NCBI GenBank assembly: GCA_963652335.1
Contig: CAVJSS010000017.1
Span: 1 to 13,756 of the forward strand
Direction of reading: 5' to 3'
From: UBA4951 sp963652335
GTDB taxonomy: Bacteria; Bacillota_I; Bacilli_A; RFN20; CAG-826
DNA: 13,756 nt
Part shown: positions 6,661-13,742 of the stretch, one piece after another
How positions within the stretch are numbered: position 1 is the first letter of the stretch
Layout of the letters: every line of letters starts with the position of its first letter
Notes under the pieces: generated by a model
Database searches by the model: none
The model's input: only the letters and a program-made list of their open reading frames with translations
What the model was told of the DNA's origin: nothing
Program-made: the position numbers and the translations under genes

Positions 6661-7263
6661 ATGAAGTGTAAGACGATAAGGCATTTTATAACGATCACCA
6701 AGCATAGGCACCAAGTCATTAGAAACGCCTTTCATATGGGGATTTTTTTCTTTGCGCTTCATCACGATCTGACCAAATATTCGCCGAAGGAATTTTGGAA
6801 GTCGGCCCGTTATTACGCTGGTTCGTATTCGCCAGTCAACAACGAAAGAGCGGATAACGATTGTTTCTCCTCGATTTGCCAGCATCACGTAAGAAGAAAT
6901 CCTCACCATTGGGAATATTGGACGGATTTCTATAAAGGCAACCTATTGGTCAAAACGATGCCTTATAAGTGGGCGTGCGAATACGTGTGTGATACTTTGT
7001 CAGCCAGTAAGGTCTATAACGGCAAAAAATTCAGCGGAAAAACGGCTTTGGAATATTTCGATGAGCATTCCAAATGGTACTATATGACATCAGCCACCAA
7101 AGAGTTCGCCAGATGGTGTTTGGAACGTTATTCCGAATCTGGATGGAAGGATCTAAAGAAAAAGCATACCTTAGCGAAATACAAGGAAATCACGAGCAAA
7201 TATCCAGATGTCGAGGTCATTTCCTCTTTGTACCCAAGCGGAGATTTGCCAACTGAAAAATAG
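6661..7263 (+). CDS. DUF5662 family protein, His-rich and HD-like
   Basis: I recognise the DUF5662 pattern, a family of unknown function common in Bacillota. The 200-residue protein has KHRH (14-17), HHDLTKYSPKEF (34-45), HHVRRNPHHWEYW (75-87) and a conserved Asp in CDTLSASK (Asp111). The spacing of His, His-Asp, paired His and a later Asp recalls an HD-type metal site, so a metal-dependent hydrolase is possible; that is inference. I prefer the ATG at 6661 because the reading from there matches the family N-terminus. A TTG at 6643 would add six residues. Neither start has a clear ribosome binding site. The gene lies 18 nt before the first TrkA-type gene and probably heads the K+ transport operon. 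The C-terminus after about residue 170 looks variable. Confidence 0.82.
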   Translation: MKCKTIRHFITITKHRHQVIRNAFHMGIFFFALHHDLTKYSPKEFWKSARYYAGSYSPVNNERADNDCFSSICQHHVRRNPHHWEYWTDFYKGNLLVKTMPYKWACEYVCDTLSASKVYNGKKFSGKTALEYFDEHSKWYYMTSATKEFARWCLERYSESGWKDLKKKHTLAKYKEITSKYPDVEVISSLYPSGDLPTEK

Positions 7264-7281
7264 AAGGAGTATACTCTCGTT

Positions 7282-7704
7282 ATGGCACTCAGAAACAAAT
7301 TCATCGTGATCGGATGCGGACGCCTTGGTTCCTCCTTGGCGAACAAAGCCTCTTTGGAAGGCGAATCCGTGATCGTTATCGACAAACGCGAAATATCCTT
7401 CGAAAAACTCGACGACTCATTCGGTGGCTTTACTATCGTTGGCGATGCCTCGGATCGCAGAGTCTTGACTGAGCAATACTTGAAGCAATGCAAAACCATC
7501 ATCGTTGCGACCGGAAGCGATAACGTCAATCTATTCATCGCGACCATCGCAGCCAAACTATATGAGATACCTAGGGTTTACGTTCGCTTCACCGATCCTG
7601 ATTTCTCTATTCTTGTTTCAGGTCTCAACGTACAAGCAATCTACCCTGCCGAATTGTCCTTAAGAAGATTGGAAGACATCATGAAGGAGGATGAACGCAA
7701 ATGA
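7282..7704 (+). CDS. TrkA-type RCK_N subunit lacking RCK_C
   Basis: This is a cytoplasmic regulatory subunit for a Trk/Ktr potassium channel. The 140-residue protein is a single Rossmann (RCK_N) domain: GCGRLG (11-16), the acidic residue that binds the adenine ribose at Asp34 in VIVIDK, and GDAS (51-54). It stops just where the RCK_C domain would begin in KtrA (about 220 residues). AAGGAG lies upstream with a wide 12-nt gap, and the SD partly overlaps the 10-bp palindrome 7267-7276. The stop codon overlaps the start of the next RCK gene by four bases (ATGA). The pair resembles the tandem RCK units of long TrkA split into two polypeptides, with one RCK_C missing. Confidence 0.88.
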   Translation: MALRNKFIVIGCGRLGSSLANKASLEGESVIVIDKREISFEKLDDSFGGFTIVGDASDRRVLTEQYLKQCKTIIVATGSDNVNLFIATIAAKLYEIPRVYVRFTDPDFSILVSGLNVQAIYPAELSLRRLEDIMKEDERK

Positions 7705-8366
7705 AGATAGTCATCGTCAACGGCGGTGCGTCCGCTTTGTATGTCATCGATATGTTCCGCAAGTCCGGCAACAAGATAATCGTCATCAACTCCGAGAGGG
7801 AGAGAGCCGAAGAAATAATGACTCAGACCCATCTTTCGGTCTATGTCGGTTCTCCTTGGAGGCGTTTCGTTTTGGAAGAAGCCGGGGTCAAAGACGCCGA
7901 TATTTTCATTTCTCTTTGCGACGTCGACACCGACAATTACGCCGCCTGCATGATGGCGAAAGACCTTTTCGGCGTAAAAAAGACGATCTGCACGGTCAAA
8001 AACCCAAATAACGTCGAATTATATAAGGAACTCGGCATCGATTCGGCAATCAGCAGCACCTATCTTTTGGCTCAATCGATCCGTTCCGAATCATCGGCCG
8101 AATCCTTGATCAAAACCCTGAGCTTTGACGAAGACCGCATCATGGTTCTTGAAGCCACCGTCCTTTCGAAATATGCGATCTGCAATAAAAGGATCATGGA
8201 TATCCATTTCCCTAAATATGCCTCCATTGCCGCAGTCAACCGCCACTATCAAGTAATCATCCCGAACGGTCAGACTTTGATCGAAGCCAAAGATCGTCTG
8301 CTTATCGTGACCACCCCTGATAAGAGGGATGATATAATGCGTTTCGTCCAAAAAATAGACGAATAG
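7701..8366 (+). CDS. TrkA-type RCK_N plus RCK_C subunit with degenerate nucleotide motif
   Basis: This is the second potassium channel regulatory subunit, 221 residues, with RCK_N (about 1-130) and RCK_C (about 138-221) as in KtrA. The nucleotide-binding motif is eroded: the position of GxGxxG reads NGGASA (7-12), and the acidic residue at the end of the second strand is Asn30 in VINS. It may therefore bind no dinucleotide, or a different ligand, while its partner keeps the motif. RCK_C domains of this kind bind c-di-AMP in several Bacillota, which is family knowledge and not visible here. AAGGAGG lies 10 nt upstream of the ATG, inside the previous gene, and the 4-nt overlap implies translational coupling. 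TrkH follows after 7 nt. Confidence 0.9.
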   Translation: MKIVIVNGGASALYVIDMFRKSGNKIIVINSERERAEEIMTQTHLSVYVGSPWRRFVLEEAGVKDADIFISLCDVDTDNYAACMMAKDLFGVKKTICTVKNPNNVELYKELGIDSAISSTYLLAQSIRSESSAESLIKTLSFDEDRIMVLEATVLSKYAICNKRIMDIHFPKYASIAAVNRHYQVIIPNGQTLIEAKDRLLIVTTPDKRDDIMRFVQKIDE

Positions 8367-8373
8367 GAACAAA

Positions 8374-9993
8374 ATGAAGAAGGAAGCTACTGGTTTTCGC
8401 TTGGTATTTGGTTATTTGGGGATCTTTATGATCTTCATCGGCCTGCTTACGGGACTCCCCCTTGTTTTGCTTGCTTTCTATCCTTCCGAAAAAGAATGCC
8501 TGGTTGATTTTTTATGTCCGGTGGTCATCTATATCGTCATCGGCCTTATTCTTTATTTCACTTTGATATTTAAAAGGAAAAGGATGCCTTTTGTCCGTTG
8601 CGAGGATCGCCATCTTCTCATGCTTATATGGGTCTTTGCGATCATCGCCGGGGCTTTGCCATTCATCCACGCCAACTTGGCCCATGGGATGGATATGGGC
8701 TTCTCCGAATCGATTTTCGAAGCGACATCCGCCTATTCCACCACGGGATTGACCTGTTTTAAGGATTTCATCGACGTCGAAGGAGCCTTTGCGCCACATA
8801 TATTCGTTTATCATCGGGCTCAGATGCAATTCGTCGGTGGGGCGGGATTGGTCCTTGTCTTAGCTTGCATCTTATCTTCGTCTGGCAACATGTCCTTGTT
8901 CTCTTCGGAAGGCCATAACGATCGGATAATGCCTCATATGGGCCACACAGCCAAAATCATCTTCGGCATCATGTTCGGCTATACGGTGATCGGGACTTTG
9001 GCCCTTTGGATTGCCGGCATGCCTATCTATGACGCATTGATTATCAGCATGTGTTCCATTTCCGGCGGCGGCATGGCTCCAACGACCGGTTCCATCGGTT
9101 ATTATCGAACCATCACTTCAAATGGGATTTTCACTACCAGTTCCGTCGCCATCGAGATCATCGTGAGCTTGCTTTCGATGTTCTCAGCGGTTTCATATGT
9201 CCTTCATTTCATGCTGATTCGAGGAAAAATAGGAAAATTCTTCAAAGATGCCGAAATCAAATTCGCTTTGGCGATGATTCTTCTTTGCACTGTCTTTGCC
9301 GGAGTCGGAGCGTGTTATTCCTATTCCAAACTCAATTCGGTCAAATTCGGAACGAACTCTCTGGAGCTATTCAGGGAAAGTTTGTTCTATGTCATAACCA
9401 GCGCGGCAACGACCGGTTTCTCGACTTTGAATTCCGCCGGATTCGCCGTTTTGGGCAAGCCATTGGTATTCATCTGCGTCCTTTTGATGCTTATCGGTGG
9501 CGGAATGGGTTCCGCCGGAGGCGGCATCAAGCAATATCGTATCATCCTTTGCCTTAAGGATTTGGCCAGGAATATCAAATACAGATTCTCTTCCACGAGG
9601 ACATTGAACCCGACGACCATCTATCGTTATGGCGAACGTTCCCAAATCGACGATTCCAAATTCAAAGAAGCCCATAACTACGCGGTTCTCTATCTGATTT
9701 TATTCATCGCTTCTTCTGCCTTATTGACCGTTTTGCCGGATATAGATCCCGAAAAGGCCATGTTTGACGTCGCTTCAGGCATGTCCAATACCGGTTTGGC
9801 TTTGATCGATTACGTCGGCTATGGCAAAGCCCATCCACATGCCTATCCGGTCTTGCTTTGGATTTTGTCTCTCGGAATGCTACTAGGCCGTTTGGAAATC
9901 ATGCCGCTCATCGATACGATCCGTAACTATATTTTGGAATTCAAGGCAATCAATTCCGAAAACCGCAGGAAGAGAGAAAACCAAAACAATTGA
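8374..9993 (+). CDS. trkH: TrkH/KtrB-type potassium uptake channel subunit
   Basis: This membrane protein moves K+ inward through four pore-loop repeats. The 539-residue protein is strongly hydrophobic. The four selectivity-filter loops are visible in order: YSTTGLT (about 120-126), GGGMAPTTGS (about 230-239), AATTGFST (about 343-350) and MSNTGLA (about 469-475). The filter glycine is present in all four. A GGGMGSAGGGIK segment after the third loop fits the known glycine-rich gating region of TrkH/KtrB. Length exceeds KtrB (about 450) and fits TrkH better. Its regulators are the two RCK genes directly upstream. A short SD (AGGA) precedes the ATG. The stop codon is TGA, evidence for the standard code. 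Confidence 0.94.
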   Translation: MKKEATGFRLVFGYLGIFMIFIGLLTGLPLVLLAFYPSEKECLVDFLCPVVIYIVIGLILYFTLIFKRKRMPFVRCEDRHLLMLIWVFAIIAGALPFIHANLAHGMDMGFSESIFEATSAYSTTGLTCFKDFIDVEGAFAPHIFVYHRAQMQFVGGAGLVLVLACILSSSGNMSLFSSEGHNDRIMPHMGHTAKIIFGIMFGYTVIGTLALWIAGMPIYDALIISMCSISGGGMAPTTGSIGYYRTITSNGIFTTSSVAIEIIVSLLSMFSAVSYVLHFMLIRGKIGKFFKDAEIKFALAMILLCTVFAGVGACYSYSKLNSVKFGTNSLELFRESLFYVITSAATTGFSTLNSAGFAVLGKPLVFICVLLMLIGGGMGSAGGGIKQYRIILCLKDLARNIKYRFSSTRTLNPTTIYRYGERSQIDDSKFKEAHNYAVLYLILFIASSALLTVLPDIDPEKAMFDVASGMSNTGLALIDYVGYGKAHPHAYPVLLWILSLGMLLGRLEIMPLIDTIRNYILEFKAINSENRRKRENQNN

Positions 9994-10010
9994 AAAAGGA
10001 GGCAATCAAT

Positions 10011-10427
10011 ATGCTTATCGATCAAATCAGAAAAGCCAATTTGGAGGCCATGAAAGAAAGAAACCAAAACAAGAAAAACATCATGTCTTTGGTCATTTCA
10101 AGATACACAGCCTTGAAAACGGATGGCAGCAACAAAGAGATAAACGATGCGGACGTCGTCTCTTTGATAATGAAAATCAAAAAGGAATTGGAAGAAGAAA
10201 GAGACGGTTATCTGAAAGCCAATAGGGAAGAACAAGCCAAAAACATTTCGGAACAGATTTCTTCCATCGAGCCATTCTTGCCAAAGATGCTTTCCGAAGA
10301 AGAAATCAAAAACATCATCCTTTCTTTGGATGACAAGTCCATTCCAAGCGTCATGAAACACTTCAAAGCCAATTATGCCGGCCAGGTCGATATGTCGCTT
10401 GTAAATAAGATAGCAAGGGGAGTATAA
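10011..10427 (+). CDS. yqeY: GatB/YqeY-domain protein
   Basis: This small soluble protein of 138 residues matches the YqeY family, related to the C-terminal tRNA-binding domain of the amidotransferase subunit GatB. YqeY's role is not settled, though a link to tRNA is often assumed. It is all helical. The SIEPFLPKMLSEEEI segment (about 92-106) is the family signature linking the N-terminal helices to the small C-terminal domain. I chose the ATG at 10011 because a perfect AAAGGAGG (9995-10002) lies eight bases before it; an earlier TTG at 9990 would place that ribosome binding site inside the gene. It starts 17 nt after trkH, so it is probably the last gene of the operon. A tRNA-Trp gene follows. 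Confidence 0.9.
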   Translation: MLIDQIRKANLEAMKERNQNKKNIMSLVISRYTALKTDGSNKEINDADVVSLIMKIKKELEEERDGYLKANREEQAKNISEQISSIEPFLPKMLSEEEIKNIILSLDDKSIPSVMKHFKANYAGQVDMSLVNKIARGV

Positions 10428-10428
10428 T
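10399..10428 (+). promoter_or_regulatory. Likely tRNA-Trp promoter inside the end of yqeY
   Basis: TTGTAA (10399-10404) and a perfect TATAAT (10423-10428) are 18 nt apart. The -10 contains the yqeY stop codon. A start near 10435 would precede the mature tRNA by about nine bases. Confidence 0.6.
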
Positions 10429-10443
10429 CTCCTCGCTACCAAT

Positions 10444-10517
10444 AGGGGCATGGTTCAGTGGTAGAACAGCGGTCTCCAAAACCGTTGATGAGGGTCCGAT
10501 TCCTTCTGCCCCTGCCA
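10444..10517 (+). tRNA. trnW: tRNA-Trp (anticodon CCA), CCA end encoded
   Basis: The full cloverleaf folds: 7-bp acceptor stem (AGGGGCA with TGCCCCT), 4-bp D stem (GTTC/GAAC) with GG in the loop, anticodon stem GCGGT/ACCGT around the loop CTCCAAA (anticodon CCA), a 4-nt variable loop, T stem GAGGG/CCTTC, discriminator G and encoded CCA. One base is odd: the T loop reads TCCGATT, so position 55, normally U and modified to pseudouridine, is C. The rest is close to ordinary bacterial tRNA-Trp, so I still judge it functional. Confidence 0.95.
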
Positions 10518-10526
10518 ATTGAATTC

Positions 10527-10552
10527 AACATTCTCAAAAGAGGATGTTTTTT
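10527..10552 (+). terminator. Intrinsic terminator after tRNA-Trp
   Basis: AACATTCTC and GAGGATGTT form a 9-bp stem with one G-T wobble and an AAAA loop, running into six T residues. It begins 10 nt after the encoded CCA and separates the tRNA from the rightward accessory cassette. Confidence 0.88.
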
Positions 10553-10557
10553 GTAGA

Positions 10558-10586
10558 TTGCGTTATAAATGAGTGCTTTATATAAT
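10558..10586 (+). promoter_or_regulatory. Likely promoter of the HEPN cassette
   Basis: TTGCGT (10558-10563) and a perfect TATAAT (10581-10586) are 17 nt apart. Transcription would start near 10593, giving a leader of about 110 nt before the ATG at 10706. Confidence 0.55.
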
Positions 10587-10594
10587 TCAAGTAA

Positions 10595-10614
10595 TGGTTT
10601 ACACCAATAAACCA
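10595..10614. promoter_or_regulatory. Perfect 7-6-7 inverted repeat at the likely start site, operator candidate
   Basis: TGGTTTA-CACCAA-TAAACCA begins nine bases after the -10 element, across the presumed start of transcription. A dimeric XRE regulator bound here would block the promoter, so autorepression by the cassette's own first gene is plausible. Confidence 0.5.
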
Positions 10615-10644
10615 GCCAAATTTCAAATTCTAGCAGTGGTAGAA

Positions 10645-10667
10645 AATCATTCGGTGTTCTAATGATT
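10645..10667. repeat. Perfect 7-9-7 inverted repeat in the cassette leader
   Basis: AATCATT-CGGTGTTCT-AATGATT lies 38 nt before the first start codon. An outer pair, AAATTC near 10625 and GAATTT near 10669, could extend the structure. It may be a second operator or an mRNA hairpin controlling translation. Confidence 0.45.
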
Positions 10668-10705
10668 CGAATTTTGTCATAGTTATTTTGCGAAAAGGAG
10701 AATTT

Positions 10706-12703
10706 ATGGACAATTTAAACGAACGAATAAAGAAATTCAGAAAAGACAATGGTTTGACTCAGATGGACTTGGCTAAAAAACTGAATATAACAGACAAAGC
10801 CGTCAGCAAATGGGAAAATGGAGAAGCAAAGCCTGATATAGAGTTGATTATAAAATTAGCCTCCATATTCAATACCACAACCGATTTTCTTCTTACTGGA
10901 AAGGAGCCTGAAGTTGAAACGATAATCATTTCTAAAATGGAACAATGTTGCAAAGAGGATGATCTCACTTTGTTCGGACAGATTAAATGCTATACGGACG
11001 AATCGGGGATCAGCATCTTGGAATACATAGAAAAATACGGAGCCAAAAAAATATTGGCTGCATATTCGAAAATAGCGGATGAGATGAAAAATCTTTCAGC
11101 CAAGACTGAAACAATTAGATTAGCCTTAAAATATAGTCTGTTTGACATTTTGCTTTCTTTAGGTGCTTTGGACTATGCTTTCGAGTATGACCGAATCGCA
11201 GAATATTCCCTGTATTCCACGAGTTCAAATGAACAATCAACTTATCTAAATCGAAACGATGAATCATATCGGCTTTACGGAAAAAGGAAACTCTTGTTCG
11301 ATTTTTGGCCGGAGCAAAAAATATTGGATTATTATTTCGAATTCAAATCTTTGGATAAAGAAATTGAAAATCGAAAGCAAAGGCAGGGATTCCCTAGATC
11401 ACATTTTTATAATGTGGACTATACTGGCGTCTTTCTTGATTTTATGACAATGGCAATTGATCAAAAAAACGTCGAAAAAATAAAAGCGATATGGCATTAC
11501 GTTCAAAAATATCACGAGATCGAACTAAACGAATATCAAGAATTTAAGAAAACAAATCCGGATTCAGGACAATATTATTATGGCAGCAGCACTGTGCATT
11601 TATATTTGAAACCGGTGACTAATGATATTGGTGCGTTTAAGGTAGTTTCGCTAAGCGACGACCAAATCATAGAACTTTTAAAATTAGGACTATTTGAAAT
11701 AGCTACAGAAGCTAATGAATTCGCGCATTCGAGAACTGATTGGTCTGTTTCCGATTGGCCAGAGCAGCCAGTTGAGCACAATCAATTTGTGAAATATCGA
11801 TTGTTGGCCGAAAATCCAAAAGCGGATACTAGGCTGCTTGATGTAACCATCGATGGGGTTGTTATTGTCAAAAGGCTGTTAGATATTAAAGATTCAAAAT
11901 TTATTGTAGAAACGCTTAAAAACAATCCGATCTACGAATGCGAAAAACTTTATAATTTATTTAAGAAAAAAGAGAAAAGAAAAATATACGAATTCGCTGT
12001 TGAAAAAGGAATATTGAAATTGGCTGCCAGCTGTTTCAACGATGACTTCGAAAGAGAAACGGTTAAAACGATTTATAAAATAATCATTGGCATAGACAGT
12101 AATCGCAAAAACAATTGGGATCGTTCAGTATATGGCTTGATTGATATCGATAGGGAAAACGGTTACTGCTTTGTGGAAAAAAATGACGTCGGCAACAAAT
12201 TGGAGATTAAGCCTTCTCACGATTTCGAAACAATAAGCAAAGAAGGCCTTTCGTTGGAAAAGTGTATTAAAGAACTTGACGATCTCTTTAATTTACTCAG
12301 CGATTATAAGCGAGAGATTATGGATAAATATTCAGCTAAAATCCAGCTTTTACAAACGAAATCGAAAGAATGTACAAAAGATTTTTTCCAAAGCGAATTA
12401 GCAAAAGGAAACATCGAAAATTGCGTTATCAAACTATGCACATTGTTTGAAATCAAATTGAAAGCCGACGGAGAGCGTGGAGATTTTTTTGACATGATGA
12501 ACGATTATTGCGAACGCTACCATTCGTATGACAGCTATTACGGCGACAAATATTGTAGCAATGAACACATTGTGGATGTCTTGAAAAGACTAAGAATAAT
12601 GAGAAACGATTTTCTTCATGGAAATGTTAGTGATGTGAAGCCATTGTCATCTTCAGAACTAATGGAATGCGTAGAACAAATTTGCGGATGGGAGGTTGAA
12701 TAG
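10706..12703 (+). CDS. XRE helix-turn-helix protein with C-terminal HEPN-like domain
   Basis: I do not recognise a named family for this 665-residue protein. Residues 5-60 are an XRE-type DNA-binding domain (LTQMDLAKKLNITDKAVSKWENG), followed by DFLLTGK as in many Bacillota regulators. Residues about 70-465 look mostly helical, perhaps a repeat solenoid. Residues about 476-505 resemble a cold-shock fold, with GYCFVE (486-491) at the RNA-binding RNP1 position. Residues about 560-665 are helical and carry RNDFLHG, Arg633 to Gly639, an exact R-N-x-x-x-H motif of HEPN ribonucleases. The start ATG at 10706 has AAAGGAG five bases upstream; an in-frame start at 10688 would lie before this site. The coding sequence is richer in A/T than the genes to the left, suggesting acquisition. 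The next gene starts 2 nt after the stop. RNase activity and autorepression are inference. Confidence 0.85.
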   Translation: MDNLNERIKKFRKDNGLTQMDLAKKLNITDKAVSKWENGEAKPDIELIIKLASIFNTTTDFLLTGKEPEVETIIISKMEQCCKEDDLTLFGQIKCYTDESGISILEYIEKYGAKKILAAYSKIADEMKNLSAKTETIRLALKYSLFDILLSLGALDYAFEYDRIAEYSLYSTSSNEQSTYLNRNDESYRLYGKRKLLFDFWPEQKILDYYFEFKSLDKEIENRKQRQGFPRSHFYNVDYTGVFLDFMTMAIDQKNVEKIKAIWHYVQKYHEIELNEYQEFKKTNPDSGQYYYGSSTVHLYLKPVTNDIGAFKVVSLSDDQIIELLKLGLFEIATEANEFAHSRTDWSVSDWPEQPVEHNQFVKYRLLAENPKADTRLLDVTIDGVVIVKRLLDIKDSKFIVETLKNNPIYECEKLYNLFKKKEKRKIYEFAVEKGILKLAASCFNDDFERETVKTIYKIIIGIDSNRKNNWDRSVYGLIDIDRENGYCFVEKNDVGNKLEIKPSHDFETISKEGLSLEKCIKELDDLFNLLSDYKREIMDKYSAKIQLLQTKSKECTKDFFQSELAKGNIENCVIKLCTLFEIKLKADGERGDFFDMMNDYCERYHSYDSYYGDKYCSNEHIVDVLKRLRIMRNDFLHGNVSDVKPLSSSELMECVEQICGWEVE

Positions 12704-12705
12704 TC

Positions 12706-13449
12706 ATGGACAAATATCAAAGATTCATTGTCGAAAATTTAATCAATCTTTATCTTTATGATGAATTGAAAACAAACAAACAAAAATGTGAAATCGTCGA
12801 AAATAACATTAAATTGAAGCAGCTAGAAGATATTACGATTACCAAATATTCGTTAACAATTGGCTTCTCCTTCGATAACGAAAGTTACATCAACAAAATG
12901 AAAATTGAATATTTCGAGAACAACAAATGGACAGAGGCGAAGAAATCTATCGAAGAAGATAATTGGCTGGTGATTGTTTTAGATTTCAACGACCCTATTG
13001 AAAAAATCCGAATTTCCTCAGTTGATAACTTATTTGACCCCCTCGAATTAAAACTAGATTATATATACGCAAATAAGGAGGAGTATTACGCTAGACTAAA
13101 GGCCGAAAACGAGGAAAAAATATCAAGAGATCAAATGAAATTAAACGCTTTGATCAAGCCTGAACATAGTGTAGGTGCTGATCTCGTAAATATTTATTGG
13201 AATAAAGCTAACGATGATGTTAGCTTGACTAAAATAAACCTCTATATGATTTCGAAAACAGAAAAAAGGTTGGTCGGAAGTTATAAAGAAACTGATTCTT
13301 TGTTCAAATCTATAACGGGTCTTGCTTACGGCTTATATTGCTATCAGATTAGCCAATTCGATGAATTGGGCCAAAGAATCGCCGAAACCGAAGAAATCAA
13401 TTTTGAGATTGAGCCACCTGATATGTCCATCGGACATTTGTGCATTTAA
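12706..13449 (+). CDS. Hypothetical beta-rich protein with FN3-like C-terminal half
   Basis: I do not recognise this 247-residue protein. After a short N-terminal helix (1-25), residues about 35-115 alternate hydrophobic strands as in a beta sandwich. A charged helix follows (about 122-150, rich in Glu and Lys). Residues about 157-240 look like a fibronectin type III or similar Ig-like fold: VNIYW with Trp165, a YMISKTEKRLVGSY strand pair, the GLAYGLYCYQISQ strand near the end and a final E-I-N-F-E-I strand. There is no signal peptide or membrane segment, so it is probably cytoplasmic and could hold a partner. GGGAGG (12690-12695) lies 10 nt before the ATG, inside the end of the HEPN gene. 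Only 2 nt separate it from that gene and 2 nt from the next, so the three are co-transcribed and likely work together. Confidence 0.75.
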   Translation: MDKYQRFIVENLINLYLYDELKTNKQKCEIVENNIKLKQLEDITITKYSLTIGFSFDNESYINKMKIEYFENNKWTEAKKSIEEDNWLVIVLDFNDPIEKIRISSVDNLFDPLELKLDYIYANKEEYYARLKAENEEKISRDQMKLNALIKPEHSVGADLVNIYWNKANDDVSLTKINLYMISKTEKRLVGSYKETDSLFKSITGLAYGLYCYQISQFDELGQRIAETEEINFEIEPPDMSIGHLCI

Positions 13450-13451
13450 AT

Positions 13452-13742
13452 ATGAATCAGGAAAAATATTTGTATTGGTTTGATACGCAAAATCCTTATT
13501 TTCTGCATGAAGTAGTTTTTCGAGAAATGTATGCAAGAATAGGACATATTTTCCATTTGATTCAAATGATTGAATATAATCTCGCAAACATCATGGCTCT
13601 AGAAGAATTCGATAAAGAAACGTTGACGGTTTTTAAGACCGGGGATATCGAGAGGGTAAAAAAGAAAATTGCCGAAAAATATGGGAGAATATCTGATTCT
13701 ACGAGAGTTGCAAGAATTTTGTGTAACAGCCAAGCCACATAG
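13452..13742 (+). CDS. Short helical protein, possibly truncated
   Basis: This 96-residue reading frame has no recognised family. It is aromatic and helical at the start (YLYWFDTQNPYFLHEVVFRE, about 5-24), then carries an amphipathic helix IGHIFHLIQMIEYNLANIM and a charged region ending abruptly. The first part resembles the opening helices of small HEPN-like proteins, but the expected R-x4-6-H motif near the end is missing, so the protein may be cut short by the TAG at 13740. Another frame stays open from about 13665 to the window edge, which would fit a frameshift but is not proof. The ATG at 13452 lies 2 nt after the previous stop with no clear ribosome binding site, so translation is probably coupled. 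A GTG at 13440 is an alternative start. The window ends 14 nt later. Confidence 0.6.
   Translation: MNQEKYLYWFDTQNPYFLHEVVFREMYARIGHIFHLIQMIEYNLANIMALEEFDKETLTVFKTGDIERVKKKIAEKYGRISDSTRVARILCNSQAT

Noticed and set aside
6616..6909. Minus-strand open frame of 97 codons
   Set aside because: It overlaps the DUF5662 gene antisense, and the conserved His motifs support the plus strand.
7267..7276. Perfect 10-bp palindrome GAGTATACTC at the first RCK gene's ribosome binding site
   Set aside because: It has no loop and would leave only a 3-bp stem as RNA; it is short enough to be chance.
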